Positions 45,314 through 54,433 of a stretch of DNA of 64,000 bases are shown here, piece after piece; position 1 is the stretch's first letter; every line of letters starts with the position of its first letter. A program made the position numbers and the translations under genes. Origin of the DNA: Pseudoprevotella muciniphila (GTDB lineage: Bacteria; Bacteroidota; Bacteroidia; Bacteroidales; Bacteroidaceae). Under the pieces are notes generated by a model, which ran no database searches, had not been told where the DNA came from, and saw nothing but the letters and a program-made list of their open reading frames with translations. The stretch is from assembly GCF_003265305.2 (NCBI RefSeq), contig NZ_CP033459.1, positions 496,001 to 560,000 on the forward strand. The letters are read 5' to 3'.

Positions 45314-46333
45314 ATGTTAGAAAAAATACAAGAAGTACTCAATAGTCTTTCCGACTTGAAGGCATCGAATGCACAGGAACTTGAGGCCATCCGCATCAAA
45401 TACCTGAGCAAAAAGGGCATCATCAACGACCTGATGTCTGAATTCCGCAACGTGGCAGCCGACCAGAAACGCGAGGTGGGCATGAAAATCAATGAGTTGA
45501 AGACGGCTGTACAGGACAAGATCAATGGACTGAAACAGTCTGTATCGACACAAGAGGCTGACCAGAGCGACCTCGACCTGACACGCACACCCTACCCCAT
45601 TCGCCTGGGCACTCGTCATCCCATCTCTTTGGTTCGCAACGAAATTATCGACATTTTCTCGCGTCTGGGTTTCTCCATAGCCGACGGTCCCGAAGTGGAA
45701 GATGACTGGCACGTCTTTTCGTCACTCAACTTTGCGCCTGACCATCCTGCCCGCGACATGCAGGACACATTCTTCGTGGAGCAACAGCCTGACATCGTTC
45801 TCCGCACACACACAAGTTCGGTGCAGAGCCGCGTGATGGAGACGACCGAGCCGCCCATCCGCGTAATCTGCCCGGGCCGCGTTTACCGCAACGAAGCCAT
45901 CTCGGCACGCGCACACTGTTTCTTCCATCAGATTGAAGGCCTGTACATCGACAAGGACGTGTCTTTCACCGACCTCAAGCAGGTGCTTCTGACATTTGCG
46001 CGCGAGATGTTCGGTGCTGACACGAAAATCAGGCTTCGCCCGTCCTATTTCCCCTTCACGGAGCCAAGCGCAGAGATGGACATCAGTTGCAACATCTGCG
46101 GCGGCACAGGATGCGGTTTCTGCAAGCACACCGGTTGGGTGGAAATTCTGGGTTGCGGCATGGTGGATCCCAACGTGCTTGAAGCAAACGGCATCGACAG
46201 TAATGTTTACAAAGGCTACGCCTTCGGATTGGGCGTGGAGCGCATCACGAACCTGAAGTATCAGGTGAGCGACCTCCGCCTGTTCTCCGAAAACGACGTG
46301 CGTTTCCTCGACGAGTTCACTGCGGCACATTAG
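45314..46333 (+). CDS. pheS: phenylalanyl-tRNA synthetase alpha subunit
   Basis: PheS pairs with PheT to charge tRNA-Phe. A coiled-coil N-terminus (about residues 1-85) is followed by the class II catalytic core: TPYPIRLGTRHP, GFSIADGPEVEDDWHVFSSLNFAP, motif 2 RVYRNEAISARAHCFFHQIEGLYID and motif 3 GLGVERITNLKYQVSDLR. A Cys-rich insertion CNICGGTGCGFCKHTGW (about 256-272) could bind zinc and is seen in part of the family. The start at 45314 (MLEKIQE) matches the family N-terminus; a longer frame begins at 45263. Confidence 0.96.
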   Translation: MLEKIQEVLNSLSDLKASNAQELEAIRIKYLSKKGIINDLMSEFRNVAADQKREVGMKINELKTAVQDKINGLKQSVSTQEADQSDLDLTRTPYPIRLGTRHPISLVRNEIIDIFSRLGFSIADGPEVEDDWHVFSSLNFAPDHPARDMQDTFFVEQQPDIVLRTHTSSVQSRVMETTEPPIRVICPGRVYRNEAISARAHCFFHQIEGLYIDKDVSFTDLKQVLLTFAREMFGADTKIRLRPSYFPFTEPSAEMDISCNICGGTGCGFCKHTGWVEILGCGMVDPNVLEANGIDSNVYKGYAFGLGVERITNLKYQVSDLRLFSENDVRFLDEFTAAH

Positions 46334-46402
46334 CCTCTGCTACGCTTAATACATATACGCCCAACGTAAATACACTTTGCGGGTGTGTCAAAATTAAAGA
46401 AG

Positions 46403-46517
46403 TCGCCTAAAGGCGAGAAATCCTGCAAATCTTTACAAATTATACAAATAAAATAATTGTCTGATAATCAATTTGTAAGATTTGATGAGATTTGTAAGAT
46501 TTCTGCGCGACAGCGCA
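46403..46517. repeat. family A hairpin-capped repeat, copy 2 (inverted)
   Basis: Hairpins TCGCCT-AA-AGGCGA (46403-46416) and TGCGC-GACA-GCGCA (46504-46517) flank AGAAATC...CAAATC and GATTTGTAAGATTTCT. It is the reverse complement of the copies at 47343, 51666 and 52318. It fills most of the 228-bp gap between pheS and the next gene. Confidence 0.8.
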
Positions 46518-46561
46518 CTCAATTCTTTTTGACACGCCCTCATTTTTAAAATTGACATCTT

Positions 46562-47293
46562 ATGCAAGCCATGATATTTGCAGCGGGGCTTGGTACCCGC
46601 CTGAAACCACTTACCGACCGTATGCCGAAGGCGCTCGTACCCGTGTGCGGCAAGCCCTTGCTGGCTCATACCATTGAACGATTGAAAGGTGCCGGCGCAG
46701 ACGAGATAGTGGTGAATGTTCATCATTTCTCACAGCAGATTGTGGATTATCTGGCGACACATGACTTTGGCATTCGCATAAAAATCTCGGACGAAAGCGA
46801 CCGGTTGCTCGACACGGGTGGCGGCCTGCGAAAGGCTCTGCCGCTGTTCAGCCGTCAGGACAAACCTGTACTTATCCATAACGTGGACATCTTGAGCAAC
46901 ATACCGCTCGAGGACTTCTATGCTTCACATCAGGAGAACGATGCCACTCTGCTCGTTAGCGAACGGCAGACATCGCGCTACCTGCTCTTCGATGACAAAG
47001 ACCGCCTTGTGGGGTGGACCAACATCAGCACAGGCGAAGTGAAGACGCCTTACAAAGACTTGGACGTGGCAAGTTGCCGCAGATATGCCTTTTCCGGCAT
47101 TCACTGCTTCTCACCTCGCCTGGGCAGACTGATGACGGACTTACCTGACAAATTTTCCATCATCGACTTTTACCTCTCTGTATGCGACAAAGCCGTTATC
47201 AAAGGGCATTTTCAGAAAGACTTGCGGCTGCTTGACGTGGGGAAACTTGACAGTCTTGAGCAGGCGGAGGCGTTCTTGGAAGGAATAATCTAA
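46562..47293 (+). CDS. sugar-1-phosphate nucleotidyltransferase (MurU/RmlA-like)
   Basis: The 243-residue protein has the nucleotide-binding signature AMIFAAGLGTRLKPLTDRMPKALVP and a Mg-binding Asp region (LIHNVDILSN). The short length without a C-terminal hexapeptide domain resembles MurU-type MurNAc-1-phosphate uridylyltransferases, which recycle cell-wall sugar, and also ADP/GDP-heptose or mannose enzymes. The sugar specificity cannot be read. No kinase partner (AmgK-like) is seen next to it. Confidence 0.85.
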   Translation: MQAMIFAAGLGTRLKPLTDRMPKALVPVCGKPLLAHTIERLKGAGADEIVVNVHHFSQQIVDYLATHDFGIRIKISDESDRLLDTGGGLRKALPLFSRQDKPVLIHNVDILSNIPLEDFYASHQENDATLLVSERQTSRYLLFDDKDRLVGWTNISTGEVKTPYKDLDVASCRRYAFSGIHCFSPRLGRLMTDLPDKFSIIDFYLSVCDKAVIKGHFQKDLRLLDVGKLDSLEQAEAFLEGII

Positions 47294-47342
47294 CCACAAA
47301 TTACACGAACAACACGAATTTTTAGGCTTAAAACGAATTGAG

Positions 47343-47457
47343 TGCGCTGTCGCGCAGAAATCACACAAATCTAATCAAATCTAACAAATTGATTTTCAGA
47401 TAATTATTTTTTTGTATGATTTGTAATGATTTGCAAGATTTCTCGCCTTTTAGGCGA
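47343..47457. repeat. family A hairpin-capped repeat, copy 3
   Basis: TGCGC-TGTC-GCGCA (47343-47356) and TCGCCT-TTT-AGGCGA (47443-47457) flank AGAAATCACACAAATCT and its inverted partner AGATTTGTAATG...GATTTCT. Confidence 0.8.
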
Positions 47458-47480
47458 CTCCTTCATTTTTGATTCCTTTA

Positions 47481-47602
47481 CGTAGCTATTTGGAACGCGG
47501 AGGACGCGGTAATCGAGTTTACTCGCTTGCAAAGCAAGAATTACGCCAACCTTGTCGCCGGATATTGAATTTTTGCCTTCGCTTCGCTGGGCGATGACAC
47601 GA
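47481..47602. repeat. family C palindromic repeat, copy 1
   Basis: The 120-bp unit from CGTAGCTATTTGGAACGCGG to GGGCGATGACACG holds hairpins CGAGT-TT-ACTCG and CTTGC-AAA-GCAAG. It is about 85% identical to 52000-52121. With copy 3 of family A it accounts for most of the 500-bp gap between 47294 and 47793. The remainder (about 47605-47690) contains only a fragment resembling family B (CCCATGAATTTTCTTTA). Confidence 0.75.
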
Positions 47603-47691
47603 AAGTTCCGACAAAAAAATTATCCACTATCGACTGCTAACAGTTCTCCACGTATGCCCATGTAATTGCCCATGAATTTTCTTTAAAAACG

Positions 47692-47731
47692 AAATCGAGC
47701 AGGAGGATTTCGGTTTCCTTCTACTCGATTT
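47692..47731 (-). terminator. terminator after the BspA/discoidin gene
   Basis: AAATCGAG (47692-47699) pairs with CTCGATTT (47724-47731), with an inner AGGA/TCCT pair. On the minus strand the stem is followed by CGTTTTTA. It lies 62 bp past the stop at 47794. Confidence 0.55.
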
Positions 47732-47793
47732 TCATTAGTGTTCAGATTTTTGTCTGAAGGAGCCGTTGATTATGGGTTCGATGCTTATGTCCT

Positions 47794-49584
47794 TTATTTT
47801 ACCCACACTTTCTTGCCATTATGTATGTATATGCCGGAGGTCTGTGGTTTTGCGATGCGTCTGCCTTGTAAATCGAACCAGACATCGACAGATGGAGTTA
47901 TCTGAACACGCTCTATGTCTGTGCTTTCGTTCAGATAGCCCAGGAAAGTATTATAAGCGCTAAGGAGTGCATCGTATGTGGATTGCGTAGCGACATTCGA
48001 ATAGATTTCTGAGTTCGCTGCATTGATGCAATTTTGCAGGTTTTCTACAACTTCCTTAGGCACCTGTGGTTTTTCATCGTTCCCTTGCGGGTCTGTTCCA
48101 GTTCCTTCTTGCGAGTCCGTTCCTAAATTGTATATGCGCAGTTCTCCCAAGCACCAATAGGCATGGCCGTTAATGTCATGGCCGTTACTATAACTTCCCA
48201 AAGTGCTGTTTTGCACACTGATGCGTATATAACGATATTTTCCGCCCAGGTCTATCGAAAGCAAGCCTTTACCATTACTATCATACGTTAATGTCGCCGT
48301 CGTTATTTGTTCCCAACTTCCATTAACATTGTTTGTTGCATAAATCGTTATATCTTTGGGATTAACATAACCTGAAGTGCTACCGCGTGCACCATATTTC
48401 AAAGCGATGCGTTCCACCTCCACTTGTAAGTCGATTTGCAGATAATGGTCTTCATCAGGGGCATCCCCATTACCAGATCTCCATGTCGTATGGAAGAATG
48501 TGGTTTGTTTGCCATCCAAAAGTGCTTCATACGACCCTTCATTTGTGGCTTTGGCATTAGAAGAGAGTTGCGATGCCGATGTCAGAAGCCCTGTTGGCGG
48601 AGTAGTGAATGCAGCCTTTGATAAACTATCCACGTTATTGGTTATTGTACCACCTGAAGTTGAACCGCCATTGTTTGAATTGTAAGATGTAATAAGCGAG
48701 TCGGACTTTATTCTTAATTCAAGCATATCTTTTAGAAGCGGATCTTCTGGTAAAGCAGTAAAACTGTAGAATTTCTTCCATTCACTCGCAGATTGATATG
48801 CGCTTATACTATTTTTAGGCACATAGAGTTTGCATTCCTCCTTATTTATATCTTGAAAAACATTTGAAGCGCAATTAGGGGGGAATGTTGCATAACACTC
48901 TATACGTCTTATTGCATTGCAAGAATAAAATGCTCCTGTACCTATATAGCCAACGGAGTTTCCAAAAGTTACAGATGTCAAACTTGAGCAAGCTCTAAAA
49001 GCTTGAGCTCCTATCGTCGTTACTGAGTTGGGGATTGCGATTGATGTTAAACTTTTACACCCGTAGAAAGCATGATAATCTATAGTTTTGACGGAGTTTC
49101 CTAAAGTGACAGATTTCAGATTACCGCAACTATAAAATGCATTCTCTCCTATACTCGTGACTGAGTCTCCAATGTTGGCAGATATCAAACCTGAGCAATT
49201 AGAAAAGACACTTTGACCCATGGTCGTAACAGAATTGGGTATTATAATGGAAGTAAGGCTTTTGCATAATGCGAAAGCTCTATCTCCTATACTCTTTACA
49301 GAGTTTGGAATAGTTACAGATGTTAAACCTCGGCAATCTTTGAAAGCATCAGAACGTATGCCTGTAACCTTTACAGTCTTGCTCCCTATTATAATTCCTT
49401 CGGGGATAACTACTTCACCTGAATATTCATGATATTCATCATAAGAACTTCCTCTATAAGTTACTATTAATTCTGTTTGATTATTGCTAAAATTATAGTA
49501 AATGCCATCGACTTCTATGTCGTGAGCAGAAATAGGTATGCCGCAGAGGATGGACGGCAATAGCAGTAAAAGTAATCGTTTCAT
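47794..49584 (-). CDS. secreted BspA-like LRR protein with discoidin (F5/8C) domain and Por/Kp-type C-terminus
   Basis: A signal peptide (MKRLLLLLLPSILCGIPISAHD) is followed by about seven BspA-type LRR_5 units (residues 75-240, [17 protein letters not shown] and similar). A linker of Ser/Gly/Asn comes next (about 300-320). A galactose-binding F5/8 type C domain follows (about 345-475: YEALLDGKQTTFFHTTWR, HYLQIDLQVEVERI, RYIRISVQNST). It ends with FDLQGRR...GIYIHNGKKVWVK, the C-terminal signature common in Prevotella exported proteins and similar to type IX secretion signals. A surface adhesin or glycan-binding role is likely. Confidence 0.85.
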   Translation of the reverse strand: MKRLLLLLLPSILCGIPISAHDIEVDGIYYNFSNNQTELIVTYRGSSYDEYHEYSGEVVIPEGIIIGSKTVKVTGIRSDAFKDCRGLTSVTIPNSVKSIGDRAFALCKSLTSIIIPNSVTTMGQSVFSNCSGLISANIGDSVTSIGENAFYSCGNLKSVTLGNSVKTIDYHAFYGCKSLTSIAIPNSVTTIGAQAFRACSSLTSVTFGNSVGYIGTGAFYSCNAIRRIECYATFPPNCASNVFQDINKEECKLYVPKNSISAYQSASEWKKFYSFTALPEDPLLKDMLELRIKSDSLITSYNSNNGGSTSGGTITNNVDSLSKAAFTTPPTGLLTSASQLSSNAKATNEGSYEALLDGKQTTFFHTTWRSGNGDAPDEDHYLQIDLQVEVERIALKYGARGSTSGYVNPKDITIYATNNVNGSWEQITTATLTYDSNGKGLLSIDLGGKYRYIRISVQNSTLGSYSNGHDINGHAYWCLGELRIYNLGTDSQEGTGTDPQGNDEKPQVPKEVVENLQNCINAANSEIYSNVATQSTYDALLSAYNTFLGYLNESTDIERVQITPSVDVWFDLQGRRIAKPQTSGIYIHNGKKVWVK

Positions 49585-49644
49585 AATCGTTTGATATTTG
49601 TTTATTAGTTGTTATTGATTATCTTATTTTGAGTTTTGGTTTAT

Positions 49645-50901
49645 TTATTTGGAACTTTCAAAATCTGAGCCGTCTATTTCAGAAACTGTCTTCTCGATTA
49701 TTTGGGCATTTATTCTATTGGCAAAGTTCATGAGCGTCTCGCTTGGTTTTGGATCAACAATAAATACAGGTTTATGTTCGTAATCAAAATTATCTACTAT
49801 ATATTTATTGATTTCTTTGTCTTTCCCTCCATAGCCTATAATTATCAGTTTCTCTGCATTTTTAAGATTACACTTGAAATTGCAAAATAACTCTTGAAAA
49901 AAGAAATCATTATATCTAATCGCCTTTGTTGTTCCTGTAAGAAAATCATAATGTCTTTCTGATTCAGAATAGATAAATTCTCCTTTATTTTCATCCTCCA
50001 TATAAAGTTGAGTGATGTTTATGCCTTTATTTGATTTAAGATAAGCAATTTTACGAGATATCCCATCAACACCCTTTTTATAAAAGGGAACATAATTTAC
50101 ACTTCCATGAAGTTTGTATAAATTGATGGATGCCTGATTATAGTTATCAGTGGTATATGCTTGTAGTCTGCATGTATACTCAAAACCGTTACAGCAAAAT
50201 ACTCCATAATACTTAGATCCATACTCTTTAAAACCATCATTGACTTCTGTATTGAGTATGTTAGAGAATGACTCAAAAAGCAAGTCGTGATTCAATGTGT
50301 GTACATCGACAATGTAATCTTTAACAAGTGATGTAATAAAATCTATAAAACAGTTATAGTTTTGCTGAAATTCACAACGAACAGAATCTACGTTTTCATA
50401 ATATTGCCTACCCTTCCTATCTCTAATAAGGTCCTGCACAATTTGGTTATAGATATTCAATAAATAATCTACCAAGGTTTCTTTCTCGATATTTTGATTG
50501 AGGTCTTTTTTGAGGGTGTTTGTGTATAATTCCCCATCAAAATAACAGCCTGAAGATAAATAATCGTAAAATTTCTAATAGTCAAATTTTTCTTTGCTTT
50601 TAAGATATTCATTCATCAAGGGCAATAAAAATTCAAAACATTTTTGATGGTCATCTCTATGTGACGAATTAGGATTCGCATAATGAAGAATACCATTAGT
50701 AAAAGCAATAGTCTTATTACAAATAGACTGTTGAACCTTACAACTTAGACAACTGCCCATAGGGTAACCTAAAGGTACAGAAAATCCTGCACCTAATAGC
50801 ATGGATATACGCTTTCTACCTTTTATAGGTTTTTGTTTTGAGAAATCTTCAACATCAACGTCATTGATTGTTTGTACTTTATTATTTAAAAAATGTTCCA
50901 T
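49645..50901 (-). pseudogene. SIR2-like NAD-binding protein gene interrupted by an in-frame amber codon
   Basis: The single frame would encode 418 residues. The N-terminal part has LLGAGFSVPLGYPMG (Rossmann GAGxS). The C-terminal part has TLNHDLLFES (family TxNYD), YKLHGSVNY (catalytic-type His) and IIIGYGGKDKEIN. These are the SIR2-like motifs of NAD+-consuming anti-phage effectors. After ...KEKFDY a TAG codon (50577-50575) stops translation, then 33 sense codons in the same frame lead to the downstream ATG at 50475. No shift in frame is needed. It could be a recent nonsense mutation, a sequencing error or readthrough. A shorter 276-residue protein from 50475 would lack the NAD loop. Confidence 0.8.
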
Positions 50902-50927
50902 TGTCTTTGTATATTATTAGTGTATGA

Positions 50928-50935
50928 CAAATATA
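50928..50935 (-). promoter_or_regulatory. -7 promoter element of the SIR2-like gene
   Basis: TATATTTG on the minus strand fits TAnnTTTG, 27 bp before the ATG at 50901. No -33 box at normal spacing. Confidence 0.4.
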
Positions 50936-51406
50936 GTTTTATTGGAAAAGATTAGGTACCATGGAAACAATGAAAGGTACGAATGTTGTTGTGCAGTGTA
51001 TGAAATGTCATATTTTACTTTCATTTCTGTTTGTATCTCTGTTTTTACTATGATGCGATTATTCTTTGAAGGGTCTTGAAATGTACGGATACAAGAAAAG
51101 CGTGAAGATTTGTTTGTTCATTCTCTCTTGGTATCGCCAAACACCTTACCGAAATGAACTAAGTTACAACTTCCTCACGCTGTAAGTATATAATTCTTCG
51201 TAGCACGAGGATGCGCCATGAAAACATATACTACAGATGAGCGTTAATAAACTTGATCCCTCGGTTGTTGAAATTGGCGATTTCAGAGAGAGGATAAATC
51301 AAAAAACGCTTCCTTGTTCGCAGTTTTCTCCCTGCGATGTGGCAAAGTTAATAAAAAAGAACCATGAATTATTGATTATTTAACCACGAATTTCACGAAT
51401 GACGCG
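50936..51406. other. gene-free stretch
   Basis: I find no convincing gene. One 34-codon frame (51081-51185, MYGYKKSVKICLF...) has no family features and no promoter. The stretch is AT-rich and could be the remnant of a lost gene. Confidence 0.4.
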
Positions 51407-51575
51407 AATTTATATGACAATTCTCCATATCTTAATGGATTAGGAAGTTTACATGAATTACCATGAATTATCATGAATTCTTACATGGGCAAGCGAGCAG
51501 AGCTCGAGTGACCATGAATTTTCTTTAATTTTGAATCTATTTTCTTTAATTTCTGCCCTTCAGGGCACTCTCTTA
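51407..51575. repeat. family B intergenic repeat, copy 1
   Basis: The unit contains three CATGAATTA steps, the hairpin CGAGC-AGA-GCTCG (51494-51506), two TTTCTTTAATTT blocks and the hairpin TGCCCT-TC-AGGGCA (51554-51567). It is nearly identical to 52121-52292. A further hairpin TCGTGC-TGC-GCACGA (51577-51591) followed by GAAAT abuts it. Confidence 0.8.
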
Positions 51576-51665
51576 GTCGTGCTGCGCACGAGAAATGGCC
51601 GGAAAATTGTTTTAGAATTATTCAAAATTTTATTTTCCATTTGTCTGAATGTGAATCATATTGAG

Positions 51666-51780
51666 TGCGCTGTCGCGCAGAAATCTTACAAATCTGTCCA
51701 AATCTAACAAATTGAATTTCAAACGATTACCTTGTTTGTGTAATTTGTAAAGATTTGCAGGATTTCTCGCCTTTAGGCAA
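51666..51780. repeat. family A hairpin-capped repeat, copy 4
   Basis: TGCGC-TGTC-GCGCA (51666-51679) and TCGCCT-TT-AGGCAA (51767-51780, one mismatch) flank AGAAATCTTACAAATCT and AGATTTGCAGGATTTCT. Confidence 0.8.
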
Positions 51781-51857
51781 CTCTTTCAATTTTGACACCA
51801 TAAATTAATTAATAACTCAAGTTTCTCTACGTATGCAGCGAGATTAAATAAAATGCT

Positions 51858-51865
51858 TATATTTG
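51858..51865 (+). promoter_or_regulatory. -7 promoter element of the candidate small RNA
   Basis: TATATTTG fits TAnnTTTG. The first RNA base would be about 51872. No clear -33 box. Confidence 0.45.
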
Positions 51866-51871
51866 CAAACA

Positions 51872-51980
51872 AAAGTTCCATATGCCCTAAGTAGCGATGC
51901 TTAGTGGAAGATGCGAGTGTCCCACGTGGAGGCTGGTGTTTTTTAAGAACTTTCGGGTGCGCTAAACGCACCCGTTTTCA
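51872..51980 (+). ncRNA. candidate structured small RNA (6S-like architecture)
   Basis: Starting about 7 bp after the -7 box, AAAGTTC (51872-51878) pairs with GAACTTT (51947-51953), closing a 75-nt domain. Inside are a CTAAG...CTTAG hairpin and a CCAC/GTGG hairpin separated by unpaired stretches. It ends in a strong terminator: CGGGTGCG-CTAAA-CGCACCCG (51954-51974) then TTTTCATTT. There is no plausible reading frame. The size and the closed-stem-with-bubble layout resemble short Bacteroidetes 6S RNAs that bind RNA polymerase; the identity is inferred from shape only. Confidence 0.55.
51954..51980 (+). terminator. intrinsic terminator of the small RNA
   Basis: Perfect 8-bp stem CGGGTGCG/CGCACCCG with loop CTAAA, followed by TTTTC. 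Confidence 0.8.
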
Positions 51981-51999
51981 TTTATATCGGGATTTCTTT

Positions 52000-52121
52000 C
52001 GTAGCTTATATTGGAACGCGGAGGACACTGTAGTCGAGTTTACTCGCTTGCAAAGCAAGAATTACACGAACATTGTCGTTGAATATTGAATTTCAGCCGT
52101 CGCTTCGCTGGGCGATTACAC
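52000..52121. repeat. family C palindromic repeat, copy 2
   Basis: It starts CGTAGCTTATATTGGAACGCGG and holds CGAGT-TT-ACTCG and CTTGC-AAA-GCAAG hairpins, as in 47481-47602. Confidence 0.75.
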
Positions 52122-52292
52122 GGATTTTTATGACAGTTATCTATGTCTTAATGTATTGGGAAGCTTACATGAATTACCATGAATTATCATGAATTCTTAC
52201 ATGGGCAAGCGAGCAGAGCTCGAGTGACCATGAATTTTCTTTAATTTTGAATCTATTTTCTTTAATTTCTGCCCGTCAGGGCACTCCCTTAG
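52121..52292. repeat. family B intergenic repeat, copy 2
   Basis: Nearly identical to 51407-51575 from TTACATGAATTACCATGAAT through the GCCC-GTCA-GGGC hairpin (52271-52282). It directly follows family C and precedes family A, so C-B-A form one block. Confidence 0.8.
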
Positions 52293-52317
52293 TGAAAGTA
52301 AATCATAATGAAATGAG

Positions 52318-52429
52318 TGTGCTGTCGCGCAGAAATCACACAAATCTATTCAAATCTAACAAATTGATTTTCAGATAATTATTTTTGTATGATTTATGAA
52401 GATTTGCACGATTTCTCGCCTTTAGGCGA
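52318..52429. repeat. family A hairpin-capped repeat, copy 5
   Basis: TGTGC-TGTC-GCGCA (52318-52331, one G-T pair) and TCGCCT-TT-AGGCGA (52416-52429) flank AGAAATCACACAAATCT and AGATTTGCACGATTTCT. Confidence 0.8.
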
Positions 52430-52527
52430 CTTCTTCATTTTTTGATTTATTTTTTCGCAATAGTATTTTGGAACGCTTAGTTTGGCAAATTATTTGCATA
52501 ATGTAAGTTGATTAACCTATTACATAT

Positions 52528-54354
52528 ATGAGACAGATACCTTTAGAAGATTTTTTCAGGAACAGTGAGCGCACGGGGTTTCAACTTTCGCCTGACGGGG
52601 TGCATATTGCGTACGCAGCACCGTATAAGGACCGCATGAATATCTTTGTGGAGCGGACGGACGGTACGGGTGCGGCGTTCCGGCTTACTTCTGAGACAGA
52701 GCGCAGTGTGGGTGGCTATATGTGGGCTGACAACGAGCGCATACTTTTTGTGAAAGATGACGGTGGCGATGAGAATTTCCATTTGTATGGCGTGAACCTT
52801 GACGGCAGCGACCTGCGTTGCTATACGCCTTTCGATGGTGTGAGGGTTTTCATCGTGGATGAACTGGAGGACGTTCCTGACGAGATACTGATTCAGATGA
52901 ACAAGCGTATTCCCGAGATTTTCGACGTTTACCGCCTCAACCTGCGCACTGGCGAGATTGAGATGGTGGCAGAGAACCCGGGTAACATTCAGGGCTGGAT
53001 GACGGACCACGACGGGAAACTTCGCGTGGCACTCGCCATCGTTGACGGGGTGAATACGCAGTTACTCTATCGTGATACTGAGGCAGAAGGTTTCCGTCCC
53101 GTGCTTACCACGAACTTTAAGGAAAGCGTGAGTTTCCTCGGTTTTACGGCAGATAACCGTGATGTGTATGCCGCTACAAACTTAGGCAGAGATAAAACAG
53201 TTTTAGTTCTGATGAATCCTTCCACCTGTGAAGAAAAAGAAGTGCTTTATCAGAACGACCGCTACGACATCTCCAGCATGGCATATTCCCGGCGCCACAA
53301 AAAACTGCTTTCTGCCTCCTACTATGGACACGACCGTCCTTACAGACACTATTTCGACGAGAACGAACGCAAATTCCGCGAACATATCGAAAGCCATTTC
53401 CCAGGCTACCGCGTAGGTGTGGCAGGTTGCGACAAGACTGAAGAGAAGTATTTACTCTTAGTAGGTAGCGACCGAACACGCGGTACTTATTACTTTTACG
53501 ATTCTCTGAAAGACGAGTTCAGGAAGATTGCCGACACTGCACCTTGGATAAAGGAAGAGGAGATGGTGGCGATGCATCCCGTGAGTTATACATCGCGCGA
53601 CGGCTGGACGATAGAGGCTTACCTTTCACTACCGCATGGCTACACACTTGAAAATGCGAAGAATCTGCCAGTTGTGGTTCACCCTCACGGCGGACCTTGG
53701 ACGCGCGACCATTGGGGATTCTCGTCAGAGGTACAGTTCCTTTGCAATCGTGGCTATGCCGTGTTTGAGATGAATTTCAGGAGTTCTTCGGGCTACGGAC
53801 GTAAATTCATGGAAGCGGGCTATAAGCAATGGGGGCAGGACATTCAGAACGACATCACAGACGGTGTGGAATGGCTGAAGTCGGAAGGCATAGCCGACCC
53901 GAAGCGCATTGCCATATATGGCGGTAGTTTTGGCGGTTACGCAGCTTTGGCGGGTGTGACATTCACGCCTGACCTTTACTGTTGCGCGGTAGATTACGTC
54001 GGTGTTTCAAACCTGTTTACGTTTATGCAGACGATACCACCCTACTGGAAGCCCATGCTCGAGATGATGTACGAACAAGTTGGCGACCCAGTGAAGGACA
54101 AGGAGATGATGGCAGCCTATAGTCCTGCGCTCCATGCAGACAAGATTAAAGTGCCACTATTGGTGGCTCAAGGCGCTAATGATCCCCGTGTAAACAAGGC
54201 TGAAAGCGACCAGATGGTAGCCGCCTTGCGTGAGCGTGGTATAGAGGTGGAATACATGGTAAAAGACAATGAAGGACACGGCTTCTCCAATCAGGAAAAC
54301 CGCTTCGACTTCTATCGTGCCATGGAACGGTTCTTCAGCAAGCACCTTGGGTAA
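52528..54354 (+). CDS. S9-family prolyl oligopeptidase / acylaminoacyl-peptidase
   Basis: The 608-residue cytoplasmic-looking protein (no signal peptide) has an N-terminal beta-propeller (about residues 1-350, WD-like strands such as [12 protein letters not shown]). It ends in an alpha/beta hydrolase domain with [14 protein letters not shown]. The catalytic triad is Ser467 in [12 protein letters not shown], Asp in [12 protein letters not shown] and His in [11 protein letters not shown]. It should cleave short peptides after Pro or release acylated N-terminal residues. It is monocistronic. Confidence 0.92.
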   Translation: MRQIPLEDFFRNSERTGFQLSPDGVHIAYAAPYKDRMNIFVERTDGTGAAFRLTSETERSVGGYMWADNERILFVKDDGGDENFHLYGVNLDGSDLRCYTPFDGVRVFIVDELEDVPDEILIQMNKRIPEIFDVYRLNLRTGEIEMVAENPGNIQGWMTDHDGKLRVALAIVDGVNTQLLYRDTEAEGFRPVLTTNFKESVSFLGFTADNRDVYAATNLGRDKTVLVLMNPSTCEEKEVLYQNDRYDISSMAYSRRHKKLLSASYYGHDRPYRHYFDENERKFREHIESHFPGYRVGVAGCDKTEEKYLLLVGSDRTRGTYYFYDSLKDEFRKIADTAPWIKEEEMVAMHPVSYTSRDGWTIEAYLSLPHGYTLENAKNLPVVVHPHGGPWTRDHWGFSSEVQFLCNRGYAVFEMNFRSSSGYGRKFMEAGYKQWGQDIQNDITDGVEWLKSEGIADPKRIAIYGGSFGGYAALAGVTFTPDLYCCAVDYVGVSNLFTFMQTIPPYWKPMLEMMYEQVGDPVKDKEMMAAYSPALHADKIKVPLLVAQGANDPRVNKAESDQMVAALRERGIEVEYMVKDNEGHGFSNQENRFDFYRAMERFFSKHLG

Positions 54355-54379
54355 AGGGTAAATAAAGGCTTAGAGACAG

Positions 54380-54412
54380 AAAAAAGTAGAGCCTAACAGA
54401 CTCTACTTTTTT
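54380..54412. terminator. bidirectional terminator between the S9 peptidase and ROK genes
   Basis: AAAAAAGTAGAG and CTCTACTTTTTT are perfectly complementary around a 9-nt loop, giving a U-run on either strand. It lies between two convergent genes. Confidence 0.85.
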
Positions 54413-54433
54413 CGTTATAATTTTCAGTCAGGT

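Noticed and set aside
46403-46517. Pair of ordinary terminators between pheS and the next gene
   Set aside because: The hairpins are not followed by U-runs, and the same layout recurs in both orientations elsewhere, so they belong to a repeat element.
49645-50475. Separate downstream gene starting at 50475
   Set aside because: The frame is continuous with the upstream part through one TAG, and the NAD-binding loop lies only upstream, so one interrupted gene is the simpler reading.
51081-51185. 34-codon small protein in the gene-free stretch
   Set aside because: No promoter, no recognisable motif and no coding neighbours to support it.
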